From the NCBI GenBank assembly GCA_913044155.1, contig CAJWNF010000040.1, positions 1-5,731 on the forward strand: 5,731 nucleotides of DNA, in the 5' to 3' direction. Origin of the DNA: an uncultured Gammaproteobacteria bacterium. GTDB taxonomy: Bacteria > Pseudomonadota > Gammaproteobacteria > PS1 > Thioglobaceae. Below are positions 1 to 5,731 of this stretch, one piece after another (position 1 is the stretch's first letter; the number at the start of each line of letters is the position of its first letter). The notes below the pieces were generated by a model. The model had not been told where the DNA came from, did not search any database, and saw nothing but the letters and a program-made list of their open reading frames with translations. A program made the position numbers and the translations under genes.

Positions 1-422
1 TCGTTTTCGACAAGCGACATATCGGCTTTACCATTATCAATAGTATAAATATCGCTAACTAGCTCTATAAGGTTGAGTGATGGAGACTTAAAAAGAGAGA
101 CATCCAGAATCGAGGTAACAGTGTTAATTTTTTCTATCGAAAGAAGCTGGTCTCTAAGGGCCTTTAGATGTTTTAACTGATCTGGTTTTAAAACGCCACC
201 ATTTGCTGTGTAACTAATGATAAGAGTATCAAGCGAACCGAAAGTTTCTATTGTTTCATTGTAAAGAGCTAAATTTTCGTCGCCATCCAAGGAAAGAGAG
301 TCCTCAGAAGCGTCAAGTGAGAAATATTGAATCTGCGAAAAAATTACTCCTAATACAACCAACAGGAGAGTTAAAGATCTAGCCGGTCTTTTTGTCAAGA
401 AATTGAAAAAAGGATCCAGCAT
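1..422 (-). CDS. RND/MMPL-type exporter, N-terminal part (cut by window edge)
   Basis: This frame is open from an ATG at 422-420 to the left edge, giving 140 complete codons of a longer protein. An in-frame TGA (438-440, also the stop of the preceding gene) rules out an upstream extension. Residues about 15-34 form a hydrophobic membrane segment after a short basic stretch (TKRPARS). A periplasmic-type region follows, with LDASEDSLSLDGD (36-48), FGSLDTLIISY (61-71) and SILDVSLFKSPSLNL (104-118). This arrangement matches, from memory, the start of the predicted exporters of the RND superfamily (COG1033, MMPL domain): one membrane helix, then the first large periplasmic loop. Such proteins usually have about 12 helices and 750-900 residues, so most of the gene lies outside. 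The substrate is unknown; lipid or hydrophobic-compound export is known for some relatives. A GAGG overlaps the upstream stop, 13 bases before the ATG, and is a weak ribosome site. It is the fourth gene of the aceF run. Confidence 0.8.
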   Translation of the reverse strand, partial: MLDPFFNFLTKRPARSLTLLLVVLGVIFSQIQYFSLDASEDSLSLDGDENLALYNETIETFGSLDTLIISYTANGGVLKPDQLKHLKALRDQLLSIEKINTVTSILDVSLFKSPSLNLIELVSDIYTIDNGKADMSLVEN

Positions 423-437
423 GGTTTCGGCGTAGCC

Positions 438-1097
438 TCAAAAATTAAATTGCGCAGTCGGCTCAAGGCCTAACATATAATCTAGATGGGTTTCAAAAAG
501 CGGTTTAGATTGCCATTTATTTGTATTGTTACTACTAATTATCGAGGCCTTCATTTTGTTTTTGGAGCCTACCACTGCAAACATTCTCCCATCTGGTTTA
601 AGCAATTGGTTGAAGTCATTGTTCATTTCTGGAATAGCGCAACCAATAATAATTACGTCATATTGTTGATTACTAAAGTCATGTTTAAGAGCGTCGCCCG
701 TCTTAAGTTCGATATTGCCTAAGTCAAGCTTGTTGATTTCATTTTGAGCAGAATCACTTAATTCTTGATTAATCTCTATACTCGTGACTGACTTGGCTAG
801 TTTTGCCAAAACTGCTGTAAAGTAACCACTACCAGTTCCAATTTCAAGAACAGCTTCATGTTTTTGAATATTAAGGCTATCAAGAATTCTACCTTCTATT
901 TTCGGAGAAAACATTTTACAATTCTCACTAATCGGGATCTCAATATCGGCAAAAACCAAGCCTTGATATTCTATAGGCACAAAGTTTTCTCTTGGGATTT
1001 CACTCAACGCTTGATTTGCATCAATATTTAAACCGCCCCAAGGCCTTATTTGCTGCTCGATAACGTTTTTTCTTGCTTTATTTAAATTCATATCCAT
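438..1097 (-). CDS. Protein-L-isoaspartate O-methyltransferase-like protein
   Basis: This 219-residue protein is of the SAM-dependent PCMT family (E. coli Pcm has 208 residues). It opens with NVIEQQIRPW (11-20), typical of a PCMT-like subfamily, then IPRENFV (34-40). The SAM-binding motif I VLEIGTGSGYF (83-93) is intact, the acidic residue after strand 2 is E108, and YDVIIIG (146-152) and LLKPDGRMFAVVG (165-177) give the later strands. True Pcm methylates isoaspartyl residues in aged proteins and carries QTISQP before motif I. Here the aligned residues are CKMFSP (60-65), so the conserved Ser is Phe63. SAM binding is well supported, but isoaspartate repair activity is uncertain. The start follows the lpd stop after one base (TAATATG); a second ATG at codon 3 is equally possible. 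No Shine-Dalgarno is visible, only an A-rich tract, so translational coupling to lpd is likely. The protein appears cytosolic: there is no signal peptide or membrane segment. Confidence 0.88.
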   Translation of the reverse strand: MDMNLNKARKNVIEQQIRPWGGLNIDANQALSEIPRENFVPIEYQGLVFADIEIPISENCKMFSPKIEGRILDSLNIQKHEAVLEIGTGSGYFTAVLAKLAKSVTSIEINQELSDSAQNEINKLDLGNIELKTGDALKHDFSNQQYDVIIIGCAIPEMNNDFNQLLKPDGRMFAVVGSKNKMKASIISSNNTNKWQSKPLFETHLDYMLGLEPTAQFNF

Positions 1098-1098
1098 A

Positions 1099-2505
1099 TT
1101 ATTTTTTCTTTTTAGGTGGCATCAAATCAGTGATCGTTCCTTCTGCCATTTCTGCTGCAAAGGCGGTAGTTTCTGATAACGTTGGATGTGCGTGTACAGT
1201 CAGAGCTATATCGCTCATATCGCACCCCATCTCTATAGCTAAAGTAGCCTCTGCAATCAATTCTCCGGCATTTGTTCCGCAAATACCCATACCAAGAATT
1301 TTGCCAGATTTTGAGTCAAATAAACCCTTACTAATGCCTTCGCTTCGTCCGATACTTAAACTTCTTCCAGATGCAGCCCATGGGAAAACACCCTTTTCAA
1401 AACTTATACCTTCAGAAACAAGCTCCTTTTCTGTCTTTCCAGCCCATGCAACTTCCGGATCTGTATAGGCAACAGATGGTATCGTAAGGACATCGAAACC
1501 TGATTTATGGCCACAAATAACTTCCGCTGCAACCTTTGCTTCATGAACCGCCTTATGGGCTAACATTGGCTGACCGACAATGTCACCGATAGCATAAATA
1601 TGACCAACATTTGTCTTCATTTGTTTGTCAGTTTTAATAAAGCCGTGTTCATCAACCATTACACCAGCCTTATCTGCCTCAAGCTGAAGGCCGTTAGGTG
1701 ACCGACCGACAGAAACTAAGACTTTGTCAAAGGTATCTGTTTCGGGGGCGCCTTTGCCTTCGAAGCTAACCTTTATAACTTTCTTGAGTGCATCCATTTT
1801 TGTAACCTTGGTATTTAAATATATATTTTTATATGTCTTTTTTATGCGTTTAAAAAGTGGCATGACTATATCTTTGTCTGCACTAGGAATAATCTGCTGA
1901 GCTAACTCAACAATTGTAATTTCACTTCCAAGCGCCTGATAAACAGTAGCCATTTCAAGGCCAATAATACCGCCACCTACAATAAGAAGCTTTTTTGGAA
2001 TTTCATTCAGCTCAAGCGCATCCGTGGAGTCCATAACTCGGTCATCGTCAAAGGGAAATAATGGTATTTTGGTAACTCTGGAACCTGCTGCGATAATGCA
2101 GTGTTCAAACTCAATTACTTCATTTGTGGACTCTATTTTTACCTGTTGAGGTGAAATGAAATTTGCATAGCCGCTAACTATTTTAACTTTTCTTGCATTT
2201 GCAAGCGCCTTGATGCCGCCTGTCAACTTATTAACTATATTTTCTTTGTTTTTGCGGACACCCTCTATATCAATAGTTGGGTTTTCAAAATGTACACCAA
2301 GATGTTCAGCCGAATTTGCCTCATTAATTATCTCGGCAGTATGCAGAAGCGCTTTAGAAGGTATACAGCCAACGTTTAGACACACTCCACCTAAACTATC
2401 ATAGCGTTCGACCAGAGTAACATCCTTGCCCAAGTCAGCAGCTCTAAATGCCGCAGTGTAACCGCCTGGACCTGATCCAATAACTAGAACTTGGGTTTTT
2501 GTCAT
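1099..2505 (-). CDS. lpd: Dihydrolipoyl dehydrogenase (E3 of pyruvate dehydrogenase complex)
   Basis: This FAD enzyme reoxidises the dihydrolipoyl groups of E2 and passes electrons to NAD+. At 468 residues it is the usual full length for E3 without a fused lipoyl domain. Visible in order are the FAD Rossmann motif GSGPGG (10-15), the redox disulfide C42/C47 in GGVCLNVGCIPSK (39-51), the NAD Rossmann motif GGGIIG (177-182) ending at E200, the second FAD motif AIGD (305-308), and the dimer-interface catalytic pair H440/E445 in HAHPTLSE (438-445). All key residues are present. The protein ends in a lysine run, PPKKKK, similar in character to the basic tail of E. coli Lpd. The ATG overlaps the aceF stop (ATGA), and a GGAG lies 8 bases upstream inside aceF, so the two are translated in a coupled way and probably near equal amounts. 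The gene may also supply E3 to 2-oxoglutarate dehydrogenase and the glycine cleavage system, as in E. coli, but this cannot be judged here. Confidence 0.97.
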   Translation of the reverse strand: MTKTQVLVIGSGPGGYTAAFRAADLGKDVTLVERYDSLGGVCLNVGCIPSKALLHTAEIINEANSAEHLGVHFENPTIDIEGVRKNKENIVNKLTGGIKALANARKVKIVSGYANFISPQQVKIESTNEVIEFEHCIIAAGSRVTKIPLFPFDDDRVMDSTDALELNEIPKKLLIVGGGIIGLEMATVYQALGSEITIVELAQQIIPSADKDIVMPLFKRIKKTYKNIYLNTKVTKMDALKKVIKVSFEGKGAPETDTFDKVLVSVGRSPNGLQLEADKAGVMVDEHGFIKTDKQMKTNVGHIYAIGDIVGQPMLAHKAVHEAKVAAEVICGHKSGFDVLTIPSVAYTDPEVAWAGKTEKELVSEGISFEKGVFPWAASGRSLSIGRSEGISKGLFDSKSGKILGMGICGTNAGELIAEATLAIEMGCDMSDIALTVHAHPTLSETTAFAAEMAEGTITDLMPPKKKK

Positions 2506-3998
2506 AACAATATCTCCATAATGTTTTTGAGGACTTGATTAAGATCTGCTATAAACCTAGCGCCTTGAGCTCCATCGATAACTCTATGGTCATATGAAAG
2601 TGCAATAGGAAGTGTTGCTGTTGGCTCAAATGACTCACCATTCCATATCGGTTTTATTTGCGTTCGAGAAACTCCTAAAATAGCAACTTCAGGAGAATTT
2701 ATGATGGGCGTGAAATGTGTACCGCCAATTCCGCCTAAGCTGGATATAGTAAAACCTGCACCTTGCATTTCGCTTCGATCCAACTGGCCTTCTCTAGCTC
2801 TAGTTGAGATTTCAGCTAGTTCATCAGCAAGCTCTACCAATGATTTTTTCCCCACATCTCTAATAACTGGAACCACTAAACCTTCAGGAGTATCCATTGC
2901 AACACCTAGGTTAAAATATTTTTTAACTAGAAGGTTTTCACCGCTCTCGTCTAGGGAAGAGTTAAAGTTTGGGTGTTGTTTGAGTACTTGTACAACAGCC
3001 TTCATGATAAAAACTAAAGGAGTTAGTTTAATGCCACGCTCTTTTTGGTGTTTCCTAAACCTCTCCATTTGTTCAATATTAACTTCATCAAATTGAGTAA
3101 CGTGCGGTATCGTTTCCCAACAATGCGACAGATGTTTTCCTGAAATTTTCTTTATTCTTGAGAGTGGGACTGACTCAACCTCTTCGGGCAAACTGCCACC
3201 TGCAACAATTTGCTTAACATAGCCCTTTAAATCGGTCTCTAAGATTCTGCCTTTTGGCCCTGTCCCCTTAATATTAGATAAACTAGCGCCCAGTTCACGC
3301 GCTAACTTTCTAATAGACGGGGAGGCGTGTGAATCATCAGAGGTATTCAGGGAAATCTTTTCAGTGCTTTCCTCTTGTTTAGCTTCACTAGATGAGTCAA
3401 TTGATACTGCTGGAGATTCTTTCTGCTGGTTATTAGCATCACTAGTTTCAGAGGTGGCTGTCTCTAGTTCTAAAATTAAATCACCTAAACCAACCTTGTC
3501 GCCAGTCTTAATGGCAATACGTTTAATTTTGCCGTTGCTGGTCGATGGGATTTCCATTGAGGCTTTATCACTTTCAAGTGTTATGATTCCCTGCTCTTTT
3601 ACAATTTCATCGCCTTCAGAGACCAACACTTCTATAACCTCGACCTTATCAAAGTCACCTAAATCAGGAACTAGAATTTCGACTACCACTGATTTCTTTT
3701 CAGCAGTTTTGGTAGATTCTGGAACTGAGTTTTTCTCTTCTTTGTTGATTAAATCCGATGAATCTTCAAATATTAGGATAAGGTCACCTTGACTTACCTT
3801 GTCACCGACCTTAATTGCAATGTCTTTTACCTTGCCTGAAAAGGGGGCGGGAATTTCCATTGTTGCCTTATCATTTTCTAATGTGATAAGGCTGTTATTC
3901 TCTTCAACAATGTCGCCAATTGAAACTAAAATCTCAATAACTTCGACAGCATCAAAATCACCAATATCAGGCAAGATGACTTTTTTTTCAGTGGCCAT
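2502..3998 (-). CDS. aceF: Dihydrolipoyllysine acetyltransferase (E2 of pyruvate dehydrogenase complex)
   Basis: This is the core subunit that carries the acetyl group from E1 on lipoyl arms and transfers it to CoA. The 498 residues hold two lipoyl domains (about 5-78 and 105-178), with lipoylated lysines K44 in ENDKATME and K145 in ESDKASME. The peripheral subunit-binding domain lies at about 226-261 (SPSIRKLARELGA onward). The acyltransferase domain is at about 275-498, with SYDHRVIDG (468-476) providing catalytic H471 and D475. Two lipoyl domains, the IPHVTQFDEVNI block (297-308) and the C-terminal sequence fit the AceF type that works with homodimeric AceE, not the one-domain 2-oxoglutarate E2. 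E. coli AceF has three lipoyl domains; two is common in other Proteobacteria. The linkers (79-104, 179-225) are rich in Ser, Glu, Lys and Asp with few Ala or Pro. No clear Shine-Dalgarno precedes the ATG. This is the first gene of the minus-strand run, and no aceE lies upstream. Confidence 0.97.
   Translation of the reverse strand: MATEKKVILPDIGDFDAVEVIEILVSIGDIVEENNSLITLENDKATMEIPAPFSGKVKDIAIKVGDKVSQGDLILIFEDSSDLINKEEKNSVPESTKTAEKKSVVVEILVPDLGDFDKVEVIEVLVSEGDEIVKEQGIITLESDKASMEIPSTSNGKIKRIAIKTGDKVGLGDLILELETATSETSDANNQQKESPAVSIDSSSEAKQEESTEKISLNTSDDSHASPSIRKLARELGASLSNIKGTGPKGRILETDLKGYVKQIVAGGSLPEEVESVPLSRIKKISGKHLSHCWETIPHVTQFDEVNIEQMERFRKHQKERGIKLTPLVFIMKAVVQVLKQHPNFNSSLDESGENLLVKKYFNLGVAMDTPEGLVVPVIRDVGKKSLVELADELAEISTRAREGQLDRSEMQGAGFTISSLGGIGGTHFTPIINSPEVAILGVSRTQIKPIWNGESFEPTATLPIALSYDHRVIDGAQGARFIADLNQVLKNIMEILL
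2514..2517 (-). promoter_or_regulatory. Ribosome binding site of lpd (GGAG)
   Basis: On the minus strand, GGAG sits 8 bases before the lpd ATG, within the last codons of aceF (Met-Glu-Ile-Leu-Leu-stop). It is the only strong Shine-Dalgarno I see before any start in the window. It supports the ATG at 2505 and fits reinitiation through the ATGA stop-start overlap. Confidence 0.7.
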
Positions 3999-4045
3999 AA
4001 ATAGCGCTAAGTAACTTATTTTTTCAAGTGAGTAATTATCTCAAA

Positions 4046-4074
4046 ATTAGCCTAATAAAGGCGATAAATGTTAA
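4046..4074 (-). promoter_or_regulatory. Candidate sigma-70 promoter for the aceF operon
   Basis: Read on the minus strand, TTAACA (4074-4069, five of six matches to TTGACA) is followed after 17 bases by GCTAAT (4051-4046, four of six matches to TATAAT). Transcription would start near 4039, leaving a leader of about 40 bases before the aceF ATG. In such AT-rich sequence, chance matches are common, so this is a candidate only. Confidence 0.3.
4050..4062. repeat. Short inverted repeat GCCT-5-AGGC, possible operator
   Basis: GCCT (4050-4053) and AGGC (4059-4062) are perfect inverted arms around AATAA. They stand out as G+C-rich in a very AT-rich region. The repeat lies across the spacer and -10 end of the candidate aceF promoter, where a repressor site would be expected. 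With four-base arms, it could also be chance. Confidence 0.3.
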
Positions 4075-4133
4075 AATTTTTTTTACATGATAAAGTAAAT
4101 TTGTTAAATAAAATAATTCCACATTAATGCATC

Positions 4134-4139
4134 TATAAA
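4134..4139 (+). promoter_or_regulatory. Candidate -10 box for the yadG-like operon
   Basis: TATAAA matches the sigma-70 -10 consensus at five of six positions and ends 15 bases before the ATG at 4155. No convincing -35 hexamer lies 16-18 bases upstream. If used, it would leave a leader of only about 8 bases, too short for a normal Shine-Dalgarno. That agrees with none being seen, but the evidence is thin. Confidence 0.22.
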
Positions 4140-4154
4140 CCTAAATCGATATTT

Positions 4155-5063
4155 ATGACACTTGCCCTTTCTACTGAAGGTTTAACCAAAACCTATTCAA
4201 ACAATTTAGTTGCCCTTAAAGGTGTAGACCTGAGAGTGCAAAAGGGCGACTTTTTTGCCCTTTTAGGTTCAAATGGAGCAGGCAAAACTACAGCCATCGG
4301 TGTTGTATGTGGACTCCTCAAAGCCACCTCAGGCAAAGTTACAGTTAATGGACTCGAGCAGAAAAAACACATCAGCGAAGTTAAGCGAATGATAGGTTTG
4401 ATGCCACAGGAGTTTAATTTTAATCCACACGTACCAAACATTGAAATATTGACAGCCTCAGCTGGATATTTTGGTATCAGTAAGGACAAATCAAAACCTC
4501 GAGCCGAGCTGCTCCTAAAAAAAATGGAATTGTGGGATAGGCGCTTTGATGTTGCTCAATCCTTATCGGGCGGTATGAAAAGACGTTTAATGCTTGCAAG
4601 AGCATTAATGCATGAACCGCAAATCTTAATTCTAGATGAACCTACTGCAGGCGTTGACGTTGAGATACGCCAGTCTATGTGGCAATATTTGACGCAACTA
4701 AATAAAGATGGCATGACAATTATTTTGACCACTCATTATCTAGAGGAGGCTGAATCTCTGTGTCGTAATATTGCTATTTTAGATAAAGGCGACTTGATTG
4801 AACAATCAGACATGAAAAAACTTTTATCAAAAGCAAAAAAACAAGTATTAATCCTCGAAAGCGAGGAAAAATTGCCAGAAAATATTTCTATCAAACACTG
4901 TGATTGTGAAAAATTAGATGATCACACATTAAAAGTATTTCAGGACGAATCAACCACGATATCTGATGTGGTCATTGAGTTGGCATCTAGTGATATTAAG
5001 ATATCTCATTTAAGGAGTGCACAAAATAGGCTAGAAAAGCTGTTTTTGTCGCTTACAAACTAA
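4155..5063 (+). CDS. yadG: ABC transporter ATP-binding protein, YadG-like
   Basis: This 302-residue cytosolic ATPase would power the permease encoded next to it. One nucleotide-binding domain spans about residues 6-215: Walker A GSNGAGKTT (38-46), Q-loop Q85 in MPQEFNFNP (83-91), signature LSGGM (137-141), Walker B ILILDEP (157-163) with catalytic E162, D-loop AGVD (165-168) and H-loop H194 in TTHYLEEAE. All catalytic positions are intact. MPQEFNFNP, the stretch from LSGGMKRR to ALMHEP, and DEPTAGVD-E-R-SMW closely match E. coli YadG (308 residues) as I recall it. The C-terminal part (about 216-302) is the usual variable extension and ends RLEKLFLSLTN, again as in YadG. The family belongs to the ABC-2 (DrrA/CcmA-like) exporters; the YadGH substrate is not known to me. 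The ATG at 4155 is chosen because the protein then begins MTLALSTEGLTKTY, in register with YadG. No Shine-Dalgarno precedes it. Confidence 0.94.
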   Translation: MTLALSTEGLTKTYSNNLVALKGVDLRVQKGDFFALLGSNGAGKTTAIGVVCGLLKATSGKVTVNGLEQKKHISEVKRMIGLMPQEFNFNPHVPNIEILTASAGYFGISKDKSKPRAELLLKKMELWDRRFDVAQSLSGGMKRRLMLARALMHEPQILILDEPTAGVDVEIRQSMWQYLTQLNKDGMTIILTTHYLEEAESLCRNIAILDKGDLIEQSDMKKLLSKAKKQVLILESEEKLPENISIKHCDCEKLDDHTLKVFQDESTTISDVVIELASSDIKISHLRSAQNRLEKLFLSLTN

Positions 5064-5072
5064 AAAATAATT

Positions 5073-5731
5073 ATGTGGATTGCATTTCAAACTATCGTAA
5101 CTAAAGAGATTCTTAGGTTTGCCCGTATTTGGATTCAAACTATCATGCCTCCTGTAATTACGACTTCACTCTATCTGCTTATATTTGGCGCACTGATGGG
5201 GGACAGGATTGGTCAAATGCAGGGCATAGACTATCTTCATTTTATTGTTCCTGGAATAATTTTAATGACAGTCATAATGCAATCTTATGCCAATACCGTC
5301 TCTTCTTTCTTTATGACTAAATATAACAATAGCTTCGAAGAGTTATTGGTCTCTCCCACTCCAAACTGGGTAATTCTAATGGGATATGTATCGGGAGGTG
5401 TTTCAAGAGGATTTTGTGTCGGGCTTGCAGTTACCTTTACCATTTCTTTTTTTGTTGAAATCAGGCCGTACAGCTTTACTATTTTGATTGCTACATTCTT
5501 TCTAACTTCAATTATGTTTTCATTGGCCGGTTTTATTAATGCTGTTTTTGCCAAGACTTTTGACGATATTGCAATTGTTCCCAACTTCGTTCTACTGCCA
5601 CTAACTTATTTAGGCGGGATGTTTTATAGCATAGAGATTTTGCCGAGTTTTTGGAGAGGACTGTCTGCCTTTAACCCAATCTTTTATATGATGGATTCAT
5701 TTAGACTTGGATTCTTAGGTGTAGGCTCTAT
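5073..5731 (+). CDS. yadH: ABC-2 type transporter permease, YadH-like (C-terminus beyond window)
   Basis: The frame opens at ATG 5073, 9 bases after the ATPase stop, and runs uninterrupted to the right edge with 219 complete codons. E. coli YadH has about 256 residues, so roughly the last helix and tail are missing. The protein starts MWIAFQTIVTKEILRFARIW, a cytosolic amphipathic lead-in. Hydrophobic segments follow at about 21-42, 57-75, 101-127, 132-156 and 167-187. Conserved stretches include FIVPG (57-61), EELLVSPTP (89-97), FAKTFDDI (158-165), LPLTYLGGMFYS (174-185) and LSAFNPIFYM (196-205). These are typical of ABC-2 permeases and are close to YadH as I recall it. It should form the membrane half of an ABC-2 transporter with the ATPase. 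No Shine-Dalgarno precedes the ATG; the short gap suggests coupled translation. Another open frame at 5129-5320 on the same strand is a shadow of this gene. Confidence 0.92.
   Translation, partial: MWIAFQTIVTKEILRFARIWIQTIMPPVITTSLYLLIFGALMGDRIGQMQGIDYLHFIVPGIILMTVIMQSYANTVSSFFMTKYNNSFEELLVSPTPNWVILMGYVSGGVSRGFCVGLAVTFTISFFVEIRPYSFTILIATFFLTSIMFSLAGFINAVFAKTFDDIAIVPNFVLLPLTYLGGMFYSIEILPSFWRGLSAFNPIFYMMDSFRLGFLGVGS

Larger units (their letters stand above)
3999..4154. other. Divergent intergenic region between aceF and the yadG-like gene
   Basis: This 156-base stretch separates the divergent aceF and yadG-like starts and is the only sizeable gap between genes. By hand count it is about 22% G+C, well below the coding sequence on both sides. 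It should hold promoters for both directions. It contains a 13-base interrupted inverted repeat (4050-4062) and the 8-base palindrome TAGCGCTA (4002-4009), just upstream of the aceF start. I see no open frame of note, no riboswitch-like structure and no terminator. There is no good Shine-Dalgarno before either start. Confidence 0.75.

Noticed and set aside
1073..1468. 131-codon open frame on the plus strand opposite the lpd 3' end
   Set aside because: It is antisense to intact lpd motifs, has no family resemblance and no ribosome site. A similar 131-codon frame at 2701-3096 opposite aceF was dropped for the same reason.
2502..3998. 2-oxoglutarate or branched-chain dehydrogenase E2
   Set aside because: Two N-terminal lipoyl domains and the AceF-like catalytic domain fit pyruvate dehydrogenase E2. 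The 2-oxoglutarate E2 has a single lipoyl domain and usually sits with sucA.
3364..4014. Open frames on the plus strand opposite aceF (3364-3792 and 3799-4014)
   Set aside because: They lie antisense to the lipoyl domains and linkers of a clear aceF. Their protein sequence is Ser/Ile/Leu-rich with no recognisable domain, and the two copies resemble each other only because the lipoyl domains do.
4073..4084. A/T tract resembling a terminator tail after the 4050-4062 inverted repeat
   Set aside because: The arms are only four bases, the T run does not directly follow the stem, and no gene reading in that direction ends upstream of it.
4193..4489. Minus-strand open frame inside the yadG-like gene, and another (5285-5584) inside the yadH-like gene
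   Set aside because: Both are reverse shadows of well-supported coding sequence and show no domain of their own.

Overview
The window is an AT-rich bacterial chromosome segment with tightly packed genes. It most resembles a gammaproteobacterium with a compact genome. The evidence is the homodimer-E1-type pyruvate dehydrogenase E2 with the ending SYDHRVIDG, a lipoamide dehydrogenase without a lipoyl domain, and an ABC pair that closely matches Escherichia coli YadG/YadH as I remember those sequences. A marine, streamlined lineage would fit the base composition and short gene gaps, but I cannot place it to genus.

Layout: about two thirds of the window (1-3998) is a minus-strand run of four genes. 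In transcription order these are aceF (pyruvate dehydrogenase E2, 3998-2502), lpd (E3, 2505-1099), a protein-L-isoaspartate methyltransferase-like gene (1097-438), and the first 140 codons of an RND/MMPL-type exporter (422 to the left edge). The junctions are a 4-base ATGA overlap, a 1-base gap and a 15-base gap, so one transcript is very likely. An AT-rich 156-base divergent intergenic region (3999-4154) separates this run from a plus-strand pair: a YadG-like ABC ATPase (4155-5063) and a YadH-like ABC-2 permease (from 5073, cut by the right edge).

How the genes work together: E2 and E3 are two of the three subunits of the pyruvate dehydrogenase complex (pyruvate to acetyl-CoA). The E1 gene aceE, which often sits directly upstream of aceF, is not here; its place is taken by the divergent ABC operon. 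The methyltransferase-like protein and the exporter have no known role in the complex, and their link to it is positional only. The YadG/YadH pair should form an ABC-2 type transporter of unknown substrate.

I see no tRNA, rRNA, CRISPR array, insertion sequence or phage gene. The window is mostly ordinary core metabolism. The points worth a second look are the missing aceE, the altered active-site motif of the methyltransferase-like protein, the unusual four-gene order, the E2 linker composition and the scarcity of Shine-Dalgarno sequences.
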